A DNA stretch of 64,000 nucleotides from Trinickia fusca (GTDB lineage Bacteria; Pseudomonadota; Gammaproteobacteria; Burkholderiales; Burkholderiaceae): the NCBI RefSeq assembly GCF_003628145.1, contig NZ_RBZV01000013.1, positions 1 to 64,000 of the forward strand, read 5' to 3'. The notes below the pieces were generated by a model that was not told the DNA's origin, searched no databases, and saw only the letters and a list, made by a program, of their open reading frames with translations. Positions 8,609 to 18,100 of this stretch are shown here, piece after piece (position 1 is the first letter of the stretch; each line of letters opens with the position of its first letter). Position numbers and translations under genes: made by a program.

Positions 8609-9163
8609 ATGAACGCCCTCGCAGCTCACCCACTAAGCGCCGACGAGACGCTGACTCGCGCCTGGTCGGTGCTCGAGGCGGTGCCGGACCCCGAGATCCC
8701 CGTCGTATCGATTCGCGAGCTCGGCATCTTGCGCGCCGTCAACCGTGCGACGGACGGCGCGCTCGAAGTCGTCATCACGCCGACCTACTCGGGATGCCCG
8801 GCGATGTCGCAGATCGCCGAGGACATCGCCCGCGCGCTCGACGATGCCGAGCTCTCGCCGTATCGCATCGAGACCGTCCTCGCGCCGGCCTGGACGACCG
8901 ACTGGATCACCGACGAGGCCCGCGAGAAGCTGCGCGCCTACGGCATTGCGCCGCCCAGCGGACGCTGCGCGAGCGCATCGCCAGCATCAAACGGCAACGT
9001 GCAGCCCATCCGCTTCGTGCCGCGTCCCGTTGCGGCGCCGGCCTGCCCGCGCTGCGGCTCGGCGCACACCGAACGCCTCGCGCAATTCGGCTCGACGGCA
9101 TGCAAGGCGCTCTATCGCTGCATCGACTGTCGCGAACCCTTCGACTATTTCAAACCCTACTGA
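8609..9163 (+). CDS. paaD: PaaD, Fe-S maturation-type accessory protein of the epoxidase
   Basis: 184 residues with an N-terminal MIP18/SufT-like domain (VPDPEIPVVSIRELGI, then TYSGCPAM) and a C-terminal four-Cys zinc-ribbon-like tail (CPRCGS...CIDCREPF). PaaD is needed for phenylacetate oxidation in vivo and is thought to help assemble metal centres rather than being part of the complex. The start at 8609 gives a protein beginning MNALAAHPL. The alternative ATG at 8549, four bases after paaC and behind TAAGG, would add 20 residues and cannot be excluded. The stop lies one base before the paaE start. Confidence 0.93.
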   Translation: MNALAAHPLSADETLTRAWSVLEAVPDPEIPVVSIRELGILRAVNRATDGALEVVITPTYSGCPAMSQIAEDIARALDDAELSPYRIETVLAPAWTTDWITDEAREKLRAYGIAPPSGRCASASPASNGNVQPIRFVPRPVAAPACPRCGSAHTERLAQFGSTACKALYRCIDCREPFDYFKPY

Positions 9164-9164
9164 T

Positions 9165-10253
9165 ATGGCCACCCCGCAATTTCACTCGTTGCGCATCCGC
9201 GACGTGCGGCCCGAAACCGCAGACGCAGTCTCCGTCTCGTTCGAAGTGCCAATGGAGCTGCGCGAGCAGTATCGCTTCACGCAAGGTCAGTTCGTCACGC
9301 TCAAGACGCATATCGAGGGCGTCGAGACACGCCGTTCGTATTCGATCTGCATCGGCGTGACCGATTACGACCGCGACGGCGAACTGCGGATCGGCATCAA
9401 GCGCGTGCGCGGCGGGCGCTTCTCGAACTTCGCGTTCGATACGCTCCAGCCGGGCCACATGATCGAGGTGATGACGCCCGACGGGCGGTTCTTCACGCAT
9501 CTGAACGCCGAACAAGGCCAGCAGTACGTCGCGTTCGCGGGCGGCTCGGGCATCACGCCCGTGCTCGCCATCATCAAGACGACGCTCGACGTCGAGCCGC
9601 GCAGCACGTTCACGCTGATCTACGGCAACCGCAGCGTCGACGCGATCATGTTCGCGGAAGAGCTCGAGGACCTGAAGAACCGCTACATGGACCGGTTCGT
9701 GCTGTATCACGTGCTGTCGGACGACCTGCAGGACGTCGAGCTCTTCAATGGCGTGCTCGATCAGCCGAAATGCGCAGCGTTCCTCGATACGCTCGTGCCG
9801 GCCGCCGGCATCGACGAAGCGTTCATCTGCGGCCCCGCGCCGATGATGGACGCCGCCGAGGCAGCGCTGCGCGCAGCAGGCGTGGCCAGCGAGAAGATTC
9901 ACGTCGAGCGTTTCGGCACGCCGCTGCCGCAAGCGGGCGCGCCTGCCGTCGAAATCGATGAGTCGGCGCCAGCCGCCGACCTCGAGATCGTCCTCGACGG
10001 CAAGCGCCGCAAGCTGCGTCTGCCCTATCAAGGCGTGAGCCTGCTCGACGTCGGCCTGCGCGCGGGCCTCGCGCTGCCTTATGCATGCAAGGGCGGCGTG
10101 TGCTGCACCTGCCGCGCGAAGGTGGTCGAAGGCGAAGTGCGCATGGAGAAGAACTACACGCTCGAAGAACAGGAAATCCGCGACGGCTTCGTGCTGACGT
10201 GCCAGTGCCACCCCGTCAGCGATCGTGTCGTCGTCAGTTACGACGAGCGATAA
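9165..10253 (+). CDS. paaE: Phenylacetyl-CoA epoxidase reductase subunit PaaE
   Basis: 362 residues. The N-terminal two thirds is a ferredoxin-NADP reductase-type module (FAD motif RRSYSICIG, NAD(P) motif GGSGITPVLAI). The C-terminal part is a plant-type 2Fe-2S ferredoxin with CKGGVCCTCRAK and a distal LTCQCHP. It passes electrons from NADPH to the PaaA di-iron centre. The ATG at 9165 follows the paaD stop by one base; the longer open frame upstream lies within paaD in another frame and was not used. Last gene of the tight paa cluster. Confidence 0.96.
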   Translation: MATPQFHSLRIRDVRPETADAVSVSFEVPMELREQYRFTQGQFVTLKTHIEGVETRRSYSICIGVTDYDRDGELRIGIKRVRGGRFSNFAFDTLQPGHMIEVMTPDGRFFTHLNAEQGQQYVAFAGGSGITPVLAIIKTTLDVEPRSTFTLIYGNRSVDAIMFAEELEDLKNRYMDRFVLYHVLSDDLQDVELFNGVLDQPKCAAFLDTLVPAAGIDEAFICGPAPMMDAAEAALRAAGVASEKIHVERFGTPLPQAGAPAVEIDESAPAADLEIVLDGKRRKLRLPYQGVSLLDVGLRAGLALPYACKGGVCCTCRAKVVEGEVRMEKNYTLEEQEIRDGFVLTCQCHPVSDRVVVSYDER

Positions 10254-10301
10254 GCCGGCGAGCCGCATGTTTCGCGTAAACTAGCGCCCGCGTAACGTCC
10301 G

Positions 10302-10374
10302 CAACGCGCGAGCCAAGCACGCGCGTTGTCGGGCGTATCCATTGACGACGCAAGACGCAAGACGCAGGACGCGA
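10302..10374. repeat. Perfect 9-bp hairpin followed by four tandem 7-bp repeats
   Basis: CAACGCGCG (10302-10310) pairs with CGCGCGTTG (10320-10328) across a nine-base loop. Then GACGCAA, GACGCAA, GACGCAG and GACGCGA run head to tail from 10347 to 10374. The hairpin lacks a T-run, so it is not a textbook terminator after paaE. The repeat tract ends 20 bases before the next start codon, where copy-number change could alter leader spacing. Confidence 0.6.
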
Positions 10375-10394
10375 TCCGCGACAGCGGCAAACCG

Positions 10395-11231
10395 ATGAGC
10401 ACCCAACACATCACGCCTGGCGGCGCCGCCGCCGACTCCTTGCGCGAGGCCCTCGCGCGAGCCAAACGCCCCGATCAGGTGGTCGAGCTTCGCGACGATC
10501 TGGCCGTCGGCCCGCTGCGCGGCGCAGACGAACTACCGAGCGTACGCGCGACGTTCTGGCAGAACGTCCTTGGCGACTCGGACATCGACTTCGCCCGCGA
10601 ACTCGAAGACGAGGCCGCCCGCCTCGAAGCGCTCGTCGACTCCGATGCGCCCGTCGTCATCTGGCATGGCCAGAGCGCGGCCAATCAACTGATGTTGCGC
10701 CGTGTGGCCTATCACCTGCGCAACGAGCCGCAGCGCCTCAACGAAGTCCGGCTTTCGTCCGACGATCTGCCGCCCGAGGCCCGCGCTTCGGCGCGCGCGG
10801 ACAGTGCCACGGCGGTCGGCATGTTCGCGCCCGAGGTACTGCTCGCCAAGCTCGCCGATGCGGCGCCGATCTCGGTGCTGCGCATCGGTCGGCTGGCGCT
10901 CGAGTGGCAGGAAGTCAAGCAGGTCAATGCCGAAACGCGTGCCTGGCGCGACAACACGTTCAAGCGCGGCACCTTCGCCGAGCTCGACGCGCTCGTGGCC
11001 GAACATGCGAGCACGGAGTGGCGCAACGCGGCGCGCGTGGCCGGCGAGCTCATGGTGGCCGATGTCGGCTTTCTGGTTAGCGACACGATCGCCTTTTGGC
11101 GGTGCCGGCAAGCGGCAGCGGCCGGGCTCGTCGAACTGAGCGGCGAGCCGGACGGCTACGGCAGCTGGCGCACGCTGCAAATTCGCGCCACCGAGGCGAA
11201 CGTCAAGCGCGGCCCGGCGCGCGCTTTTTAA
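10395..11231 (+). CDS. DUF1835-like protein
   Basis: A 278-residue cytoplasmic protein starting MSTQHITPGGAAADSLREAL. The sequence has the look of the DUF1835 family: an N-terminal alpha/beta region with VVELRDDLAVGPL and VVIWHGQSAANQLMLRR, then a helical C-terminal half. Members are widespread but without an assigned activity. The start at 10395 begins the conserved region but has a weak RBS. The stop is six bases ahead of the TetR gene, so the two are probably one transcript, which ties this unknown protein to paa regulation by context only. Confidence 0.7.
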   Translation: MSTQHITPGGAAADSLREALARAKRPDQVVELRDDLAVGPLRGADELPSVRATFWQNVLGDSDIDFARELEDEAARLEALVDSDAPVVIWHGQSAANQLMLRRVAYHLRNEPQRLNEVRLSSDDLPPEARASARADSATAVGMFAPEVLLAKLADAAPISVLRIGRLALEWQEVKQVNAETRAWRDNTFKRGTFAELDALVAEHASTEWRNAARVAGELMVADVGFLVSDTIAFWRCRQAAAAGLVELSGEPDGYGSWRTLQIRATEANVKRGPARAF

Positions 11232-11237
11232 TTTGTC

Positions 11238-11843
11238 ATGGCCCGTACACGAGCACCCGATCACGAAACGCAGCGCGAGCAGATTCTCGATCTGGCTGCC
11301 GCCAAATTCGCCCAGACGAGCTATCCCAGCACGTCGATGGCCGAGCTCGCCGCGGCAAGCGGCACCTCCAAGGCGCGTCTTTACCACTACTACGAGAGCA
11401 AGGAAGCGATCCTGTTCGACCTGCTCGACCGCTACACGAAGCGGCTGATGCTGATCATCGCCGAGGTCGAAGGCTCGAGTCAGCGGCGCGGCCTGTCCGA
11501 GCGCGAGACGTTCGCGGAGCTCGTGCGCGCGTTCCTCGCCGAATACGAGACCTCGCACAGCCGGCACGTCGCGCTGCTCAACGACGTGAAGTACCTCGTC
11601 GAAACGCAGCGCGAGGTCATTCTCGATCGGCAGCGCGATATCGTCGCGGCCTTTGCGCGGCAGCTCGCACGCGCCTATCCCGAGCGCGCGGCCAAGGAGA
11701 GCCAGACCGCGCTCACCATGATGGTCTTCGGGATGATCAACTGGACCTTCACGTGGCTCAAGCCTGGCGGCCCGCTCAGCTATCGGGACTTCGCCGACCA
11801 AGTGGTCGCCGTGCTCGAACACGGACTGCGCACCGACACCTGA
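11238..11843 (+). CDS. paaR: TetR-family regulator, probable PaaR
   Basis: 201 residues with an N-terminal TetR helix-turn-helix (STSMAELAAASGTSKARLYHY followed by YESKEAILFDLLDRY) and a helical ligand-binding half. TetR-type PaaR proteins are the betaproteobacterial repressors of phenylacetate genes, responding to phenylacetyl-CoA. The location downstream of paaABCDE and the perfect palindrome in front of paaA support that role. The symbol is therefore assigned from context and not from a diagnostic motif. It forms a short operon with the DUF1835-like gene. Confidence 0.8.
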   Translation: MARTRAPDHETQREQILDLAAAKFAQTSYPSTSMAELAAASGTSKARLYHYYESKEAILFDLLDRYTKRLMLIIAEVEGSSQRRGLSERETFAELVRAFLAEYETSHSRHVALLNDVKYLVETQREVILDRQRDIVAAFARQLARAYPERAAKESQTALTMMVFGMINWTFTWLKPGGPLSYRDFADQVVAVLEHGLRTDT

Positions 11844-11897
11844 TCAATGCCGCAATGCAGCATGACACACCTACAGCAAGGTGTGCCTCAGGCTATG

Positions 11898-11966
11898 GTT
11901 GCACCGGTGCAACACCACCAACAAACCCTTACCTATCAATAGGTTGATCGATATTCAAGCGATCAA
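11898..11966. promoter_or_regulatory. Cluster of three inverted repeats upstream of the GNAT gene
   Basis: GTTGCACCGGTGCAAC (11898-11913) is a perfect 16-bp palindrome. ACCTAT/ATAGGT (11932-11945) and TTGATCG/CGATCAA (11944-11950 and 11960-11966) follow. None has a T-run expected of a terminator for the TetR gene. The spacing and perfection suggest dimeric regulator binding sites controlling the GNAT gene at 12080, but the regulator is unknown. Confidence 0.5.
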
Positions 11967-12079
11967 TAGAGGCCGCACTCCAGCATCGATTCGGGTTTTC
12001 CCTATAGTCAAACATGCGCTTCGGCTAAAATTGCACTGCGCTGCAACAGAGCACGCAGGACGAACAGGAGAACCCAACG

Positions 12080-12730
12080 ATGAACACGCACCGCCCCCAC
12101 GCCGCCGCCATGGTCGATGAGGATCTCGGCCGCACTTCCGTTCTCGTGCGGGAATTGACCGCCATCGACCGCGATCAACTGCTCGAGCATTTTCTCGCGC
12201 TCGGCGACGACGATCGCCTGCTGCGTTTCGGTCAAGTTGTGCGCAACGCCGTCATCGAGAACTACGTTCGCTCGATCGACTTCACGCGCGACACGGTGTT
12301 CGGCGTCTTCGATCATGAGCTCGAGCTCGCCGGTGTCGGTCACCTGGCCTATCTGCCGGCCGAGGGCGACAAGCGCACGGCCGAGTTCGGCGTCTCGGTG
12401 CTCGAGCGCTCGCGCGGCATGGGCATCGGCTCGAAGTTGTTCGAACGCGCCGCGATCCGCAGCCGCAATACGCACGTGACGACGCTGTATATGTACTGCC
12501 TGTCGCGCAATACGACGATGATGCACATCGCGAAGAAGGCCGGCATGAAGATCGAATACGCGTATGGCAACGCCGATGCGTACCTGACGCTGCCGCCAGC
12601 CGACCAGACCAGCATCATCGCCGAGATGTTGCAGGAACAGGCGGCCGTGTTCGATTACGCCATCAAGCGCCAGGTGCGCCGCACGACGCAGTTGGTCGAG
12701 GCAATGATGGGCGCTGAGGTGGCTGCCTGA
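12080..12730 (+). CDS. GNAT-family N-acetyltransferase
   Basis: 216 residues with a central GNAT domain. The acetyl-CoA-binding loop is seen as RSRGMGIGSKLFERA around residue 113, preceded by the beta-strand FGVSVLE and followed by a region with NTTMMHIAKKAG. Such enzymes transfer acetyl from acetyl-CoA to amines; the substrate cannot be told. A helical extension of about 35 residues follows the domain. An AGGAGA RBS precedes the ATG. The gene converges on the Lrp regulator with a ten-base gap. Confidence 0.8.
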   Translation: MNTHRPHAAAMVDEDLGRTSVLVRELTAIDRDQLLEHFLALGDDDRLLRFGQVVRNAVIENYVRSIDFTRDTVFGVFDHELELAGVGHLAYLPAEGDKRTAEFGVSVLERSRGMGIGSKLFERAAIRSRNTHVTTLYMYCLSRNTTMMHIAKKAGMKIEYAYGNADAYLTLPPADQTSIIAEMLQEQAAVFDYAIKRQVRRTTQLVEAMMGAEVAA

Positions 12731-12740
12731 GCGGCACCAC

Positions 12741-13232
12741 TCAAAGGATCGGCAACGCCGTCGTCTCCTTGAAGCTCTCGAGCGCGAAGCTCGTCTTCAC
12801 GTCGATCACCGACGGATGGTGCAGCAGTTGGTCCTGCACGAAGCGCGAGAAGTGCACCATATCCTCGACCTGCACGCGCAGCAGGTAATCCATTTCACCC
12901 GTCATCGCGTGGCACGCGACGACTTCAGGCCATGACTGCACGGCGGCGCGAAACAGCTCCGCGTGCGTCGTGCCGGCTCGTCCCGTCGCGCCGCCGCGCT
13001 TTTCAAGGCGCACGTTGACGTAGGCCAACAGCCCGAGCCCGAGCTTTTGCGCGTCGAGCAAAGCCACGTAGCCCCGGATCACACCGCTCTCCTCGAGCCG
13101 CCGGATACGCCGCAGGCATGGGCTCGGCGACAAATTCACACGCTCGGCGATTTCCTGATTCGACAGGCGTCCGTTCTCCTGAAGGATCGCGAGAATGCGG
13201 CGGTCTACGGCGTCCAGTTCGATCTCGGCCAT
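12741..13232 (-). CDS. Lrp/AsnC-family transcriptional regulator
   Basis: 163 residues, the standard Lrp length. An N-terminal winged helix (LSNQEIAERVNLSPSPCLRR, then LEESGVIRGY) is followed by an AsnC/RAM ligand domain, including WPEVVACHAMTGEMDYLL. Lrp-type regulators sense amino acids or their keto-acid products. It is transcribed divergently from hppD with about 160 bases between, so it may control tyrosine catabolism in response to an aromatic amino acid; that ligand is inferred only from position. Confidence 0.9.
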   Translation of the reverse strand: MAEIELDAVDRRILAILQENGRLSNQEIAERVNLSPSPCLRRIRRLEESGVIRGYVALLDAQKLGLGLLAYVNVRLEKRGGATGRAGTTHAELFRAAVQSWPEVVACHAMTGEMDYLLRVQVEDMVHFSRFVQDQLLHHPSVIDVKTSFALESFKETTALPIL

Positions 13233-13390
13233 TTTCTCACTCCAAAGCGGCAGTCGTTGGCAGTAAATTGCGCCATCGTATGTAGCCGCGGCCCACTTCG
13301 CAAGTTTTTATCAACGTCGCGGCTATACACTTGCGCTTATTCCCAAGGCCGGCAGGCGCCGAGCACAACGGGTCCATTCAGGAGACAAGC

Positions 13391-14485
13391 ATGCAGTTTC
13401 AAGGCTGGGACAACCCCGTCGGCACCGACGGCTTCGAATTCATCGAATACACGGCACCGGACCCGAAGGCGCTCGGCAAGCTCTTCGAGCGCATGGGCTT
13501 TACCGCCATCGCGCGCCATCGTCACAAGGACGTGACGCTCTATCGCCAGGGCGGCATCAACTTTATCGTCAACGGCGAAGTCGATTCGTTCGCGCAGCGC
13601 TTCACCCGCCTGCACGGCCCGTCGATCTGTGCGATCGCGTTTCGCGTGCAGGATGCCGCGAAGGCCTACAAGCACGCGCTCGAACTCGGCGCCTGGGGCT
13701 TCGACAACAAGACGGGCCCGATGGAGCTCAACATCCCGGCCATCAAGGGCATCGGTGATTCGCTGATCTATTTCGTGGACCGCTGGCGCGGCAAGAACGG
13801 CGCGGCGCCGGGCAGCATCGGCGACATCGACATCTATGACGTCGACTTCGTGCCCATCGAAGGCGCCGATCAGCACCCGGTCGGCCATGGCCTCACCTAT
13901 ATCGACCACCTCACGCACAACGTGCACCGCGGCCGCATGCAGGAATGGGCCGGGTTCTACGAGCGCCTGTTCAATTTCCGCGAAGTCCGCTACTTCGACA
14001 TCGAAGGCAAGGTGACGGGCGTGAAGTCGAAGGCGATGACCTCGCCGTGCGGCAAGATCCGCATCCCGATCAACGAGGAAGGCTCGGACACGCCCGGCCA
14101 GATCCAGGAATACCTCGACGCCTACCATGGCGAAGGCATTCAGCACATCGCGCTGGGCTCGGACGACATCTACGCGACCGTCGACGGTCTGCGTGCGTCC
14201 GAGATCAAGCTGCTCGATACGATCGACACCTACTACGAACTCGTCGATCGCCGCGTGCCGGACCATGGCGAGTCGCTCGAGGAGCTGAAGAAACGCAAGA
14301 TCCTCATCGACGGCGCCAAGGACGACCTGCTGCTGCAGATCTTCACCGAGAACCAGATCGGACCGATCTTCTTCGAGATCATCCAGCGCAAGGGTAACCA
14401 GGGCTTCGGCGAAGGCAACTTCAAGGCGCTGTTCGAATCGATCGAGCTCGATCAGATCCGCCGCGGCGTCGTCCAGGACAAGTAA
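13391..14485 (+). CDS. hppD: 4-hydroxyphenylpyruvate dioxygenase
   Basis: 364 residues, typical for bacterial HPPD. It converts 4-hydroxyphenylpyruvate to homogentisate with O2 and Fe(II), the second step of tyrosine degradation. Two vicinal-oxygen-chelate domains are visible. The metal ligands are His in YIDHLTHNVHRG, His in GIQHIALGSDDI and Glu in FFEIIQRKG. The start at 13391 follows AGGAGAC. A strong terminator sits 22 bases beyond the stop, so it is probably transcribed alone. Confidence 0.96.
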   Translation: MQFQGWDNPVGTDGFEFIEYTAPDPKALGKLFERMGFTAIARHRHKDVTLYRQGGINFIVNGEVDSFAQRFTRLHGPSICAIAFRVQDAAKAYKHALELGAWGFDNKTGPMELNIPAIKGIGDSLIYFVDRWRGKNGAAPGSIGDIDIYDVDFVPIEGADQHPVGHGLTYIDHLTHNVHRGRMQEWAGFYERLFNFREVRYFDIEGKVTGVKSKAMTSPCGKIRIPINEEGSDTPGQIQEYLDAYHGEGIQHIALGSDDIYATVDGLRASEIKLLDTIDTYYELVDRRVPDHGESLEELKKRKILIDGAKDDLLLQIFTENQIGPIFFEIIQRKGNQGFGEGNFKALFESIELDQIRRGVVQDK

Positions 14486-14507
14486 TCAACGCCGCCTCAG
14501 AAAGACG

Positions 14508-14544
14508 AAGGGCGAAGCGCCTCACCAGCGCTTCGCCCTTTTTT
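14508..14544 (+). terminator. Rho-independent terminator of hppD
   Basis: AAGGGCGAAGCGC (14508-14520) pairs with GCGCTTCGCCCTT (14528-14540), a 13-bp perfect stem with a seven-base loop. A run of T residues follows (14539-14544). Confidence 0.92.
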
Positions 14545-14561
14545 CAATTAGCGCGGCCCGA

Positions 14562-14765
14562 TCAACGGCGCGCGCGCAGCTTTCGTTCGTCTGCGGCCGG
14601 CGTGTCCGGCGCAGCGGGCTCGCCGCCTACGCCCACCGACTCCAGACGAGTCGTGTGCGACACCGCGGCCGCAAGGGTACTGGCGTCTGCCGAACGGACC
14701 GGCAGGTTCATCGCGAAGAATGCGGTGGACACCATGAGGAAACTCTGGACGTGTCGTGTATTCAT
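14562..14765 (-). CDS. Small exported protein, unknown
   Basis: 67 residues starting MNTRHVQSFLMVSTAFFAMN, an apparent signal peptide with likely cleavage after VRSADA near residue 26. The mature part is short, Ala- and Pro-rich, and ends with a basic tail (ERKLRARR). A very good RBS (AAAGGAG, eight bases before the ATG) supports this start over the longer frame. It converges on hppD and is divergent from the indolepyruvate oxidoreductase. I do not recognise a family. Confidence 0.6.
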   Translation of the reverse strand: MNTRHVQSFLMVSTAFFAMNLPVRSADASTLAAAVSHTTRLESVGVGGEPAAPDTPAADERKLRARR

Positions 14766-15144
14766 TCGGGCTCCTTTCAACAACTGCATCTACTGCGTGG
14801 ATCGCGGATGCAAACCACTGACAACGGCTCGCTTGTCAGACGAGTTACCGATTAGACCCCACGAGCGGGTCATGTTCCAGCTTTCACACATGACGTTACG
14901 CGCGTTACAGATCGCAACCGTCTGACTACAAATCGCAATCAGCTGACATTTTGTAAGCCTCCCAGCAGTTGGAATAGCTGGCCCTGTATCACAGCACAGC
15001 ATTTTTTTACTGGCTGCGACGGGTTTCTACCAGTGCTACCATCGCCCAAATACCGTCAATATGGCGGCCCCGGCTGACGTATTCAAAAGATGCCGATGCT
15101 CGGTAGCTTTGGTGATCCCAAACAGGGTTGGAGGAGTCCATACA
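14766..15144. other. Divergent intergenic region upstream of the indolepyruvate oxidoreductase
   Basis: About 380 bases between two divergent genes. It contains a perfect 7-bp inverted repeat, CTGACAA (14818-14824) with TTGTCAG (14833-14839), a possible operator. A T-rich tract (GCATTTTTTTACTGG, near 15000) may be promoter-proximal. No copy of the paa palindrome is present, and no RNA gene is recognised. Confidence 0.4.
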
Positions 15145-18100
15145 ATGAATGCCCCGCTAGACGCTGGCCAGCGAGCCTCGCTCGAAGCCGCGTTGTCTTC
15201 CGTCACGCTCGACGACAAATACACCCTCGAACGCGGCCGCGCTTATATGAGCGGCATCCAGGCGCTGGTCCGTCTGCCGATGCTTCAGCAGGAGCGCGAT
15301 AAGGCTGCAGGGCTCAATACGGCCGGCTTCGTGTCCGGCTACCGTGGCTCGCCGCTCGGCGGCCTCGACCTCTCACTGTGGAAAGCGAAGAAGCATTTGG
15401 CTTCGCATGGGGTCGTCTTCCAGCCCGGTATCAACGAAGACCTCGCCGCGACTGCGGTCTGGGGCAGCCAGCAAGTGAATCTGTACCCCGACGCCAAGTA
15501 CGACGGGGTGTTTTCGATGTGGTACGGCAAAGGGCCCGGTGTCGACCGCAGCATCGACGTCATCAAGCACGCCAACTCGGCCGGCACGGCGCAGCACGGC
15601 GGCGTCCTCGTGCTGGCCGGCGACGACCACGCCTGCAAGTCCTCGACGCTCGCGCACCAGTCCGAGCACGTCTTCAAGGCATCGGGCGTGCCGGTGCTGT
15701 TCCCCTCGAACGTGCAGGAATACCTCGACTTCGGTCTGCACGGCTGGGCGATGAGCCGCTACTCGGGCCTGTGGGTCGCGATGAAGTGCGTGACCGACGT
15801 GGTCGAATCGTCGGCCTCCGTCGACATCGATCCGCATCGCACGGAAATCGTGCTGCCGACCGACTTCGTCCTGCCCGAGGGCGGTCTGAACATCCGCTGG
15901 CCCGACCCGCCGCTCGTGCAAGAAGCCCGGCTGCTCGACTACAAGTGGTATGCGGCGCTCGCCTATGTGCGCGCGAACAAGCTCGACCGCGTCGAGATCG
16001 ACTCGCCGCATGCGCGCTTCGGCATCATGACGGCCGGCAAGGCCTACCTCGACGTGCGCCAGGCGCTCGCCGACCTCGGCCTCGACGACGAAACCTGCTC
16101 GCGCATCGGCATCCGCCTCTACAAGGTCGGCTGCGTCTGGCCGCTCGAAGCGCAAGGTGCGCACGCGTTCGCGCAGGGGCTCGACGAAATTCTCGTCGTC
16201 GAGGAAAAGCGTCAGATCCTCGAATACGCCATCAAGGAAGAGCTGTACAACTGGCCCGACGGCCAGCGCCCGCGCGTATTCGGCAAGTTCGACGAAAAGG
16301 ACGGCGCCGGCGGCGAATGGTCGGTGCCGATGGGCAACTGGCTGCTGCCCGCGCATTACGAGCTGTCGCCGGCGCTGATCGCGAAGGCGATCGCGACGCG
16401 GCTCGAGAAATTCGACCTGCCCTCGGACGTGCGCGAGCGCATCGCGGCGCGTATCGCCATCATCGAAGCGAAGGAAAAGGCGCTCGCCAAGCCGCGCATC
16501 ACGGCCGAGCGCAAGCCCTGGTTCTGCTCGGGCTGCCCGCACAACACGTCGACGAACGTGCCCGACGGCTCGCGTGCGCTGGCCGGCATCGGCTGTCACT
16601 ACATGACGACCTGGATGGACCGCAACACGAGCACGTTCAGCCAGATGGGCGGCGAAGGCGTGCCCTGGACGGGCCAGGCGCCGTTCACGAACGAAAAGCA
16701 TGTGTTCGCGAACCTCGGCGACGGCACCTACTTCCACTCGGGCCTGCTCGCGATCCGCGCCGCCATCGCGGCGAAGGTCAACATCACCTACAAGATTCTC
16801 TATAACGATGCGGTCGCCATGACGGGCGGCCAGCCTGTCGACGGCGTGCTGACGGTCCCGCAGATCACGCATCAACTGGCATCGGAAGGCGCGAAGAAGA
16901 TCGTCATCGTCACCGACGAGCCGCAGAAGTACGCAGGCACGACGCTGCTCGCACCGGGCGTGACCGTGCATCACCGGGATCAGCTCGACGATATCCAGCG
17001 CCAGCTGCGCGAGATCGAAGGCACGACGATCCTCATCTACGACCAGACCTGCGCGACCGAGAAGCGCCGCCGCCGCAAGAAGGGCGAATTCCCCGACCCG
17101 GCACGGCGCGTCGTCATCAACGACGCCGTCTGCGAGGGCTGCGGTGATTGCTCCGTGCAGTCGAACTGCCTGTCGGTCGAGCCGCTCGAAACCGAGTTCG
17201 GCACGAAGCGTCAGATCAATCAGTCGAGCTGCAACAAGGACTTCTCGTGCCTGAAGGGCTTCTGCCCGAGCTTCGTCACCGTCGAAGGCGGCCAGTTGCG
17301 CAAGCCCAAGGCAGTCGGCGCCAAGGCCGAGGCGGACCTGCCGCCGATTCCCGAACCGCAACTGCCCGAGATCACCCGCCCGTATGGCGTGCTCGTGACG
17401 GGCGTAGGCGGCACCGGCGTCGTGACGATTGGCGCGCTGCTCGGCATGGCTGCGCACCTCGAGCAAAAGGGCGTGACGGTGCTCGACGTGACGGGCCTCG
17501 CGCAAAAGGGCGGCGCGGTCATGAGCCACGTGCAGATCGGCAATGCGCCGACCGAGATTCACGCGACGCGTATTGCGATGGGCGAAGCGAATCTCGTGAT
17601 CGGCTGCGACGCGATCGTGACGGCCAGCGACGAGTGCACCTCGCGCATGAAGTTCGGCCAGACGCGCGTGGTCGTGAACAGCTCGAAGACGCCGACGGCC
17701 GAGTTCATCAAGAATCCCAACTGGACGTTCCCGGGCTCGAGCACGGAGAACGACGTCCGCGCAGCGGCCGGCGAGCACGTCGACCTCATCGACGCGAACC
17801 TGTTCGCCACGGCCCTGCTCGGCGACGCGATCTACACGAACCCGTTCGTGCTCGGTTACGCGTGGCAACGCGGCTGGCTGCCGCTGTCGTACCGCTCGCT
17901 CACGCGCGCGATCGAGCTCAACGCCGTGCAGGTCGAGAAGAACCTCGCCGCGTTCGAATGGGGCCGCCGCGCAGCGCACGATCCGGCCAGCGTCCGTCGT
18001 GCCGCCACCCCGGCCGCCGCGCAAGCAGGCCAGGACGGTGCAGGCGCCGCAGTGATTTCGCTGCATACGAAGAAGTCGGTCGACGCACTGATCGCCAAGC

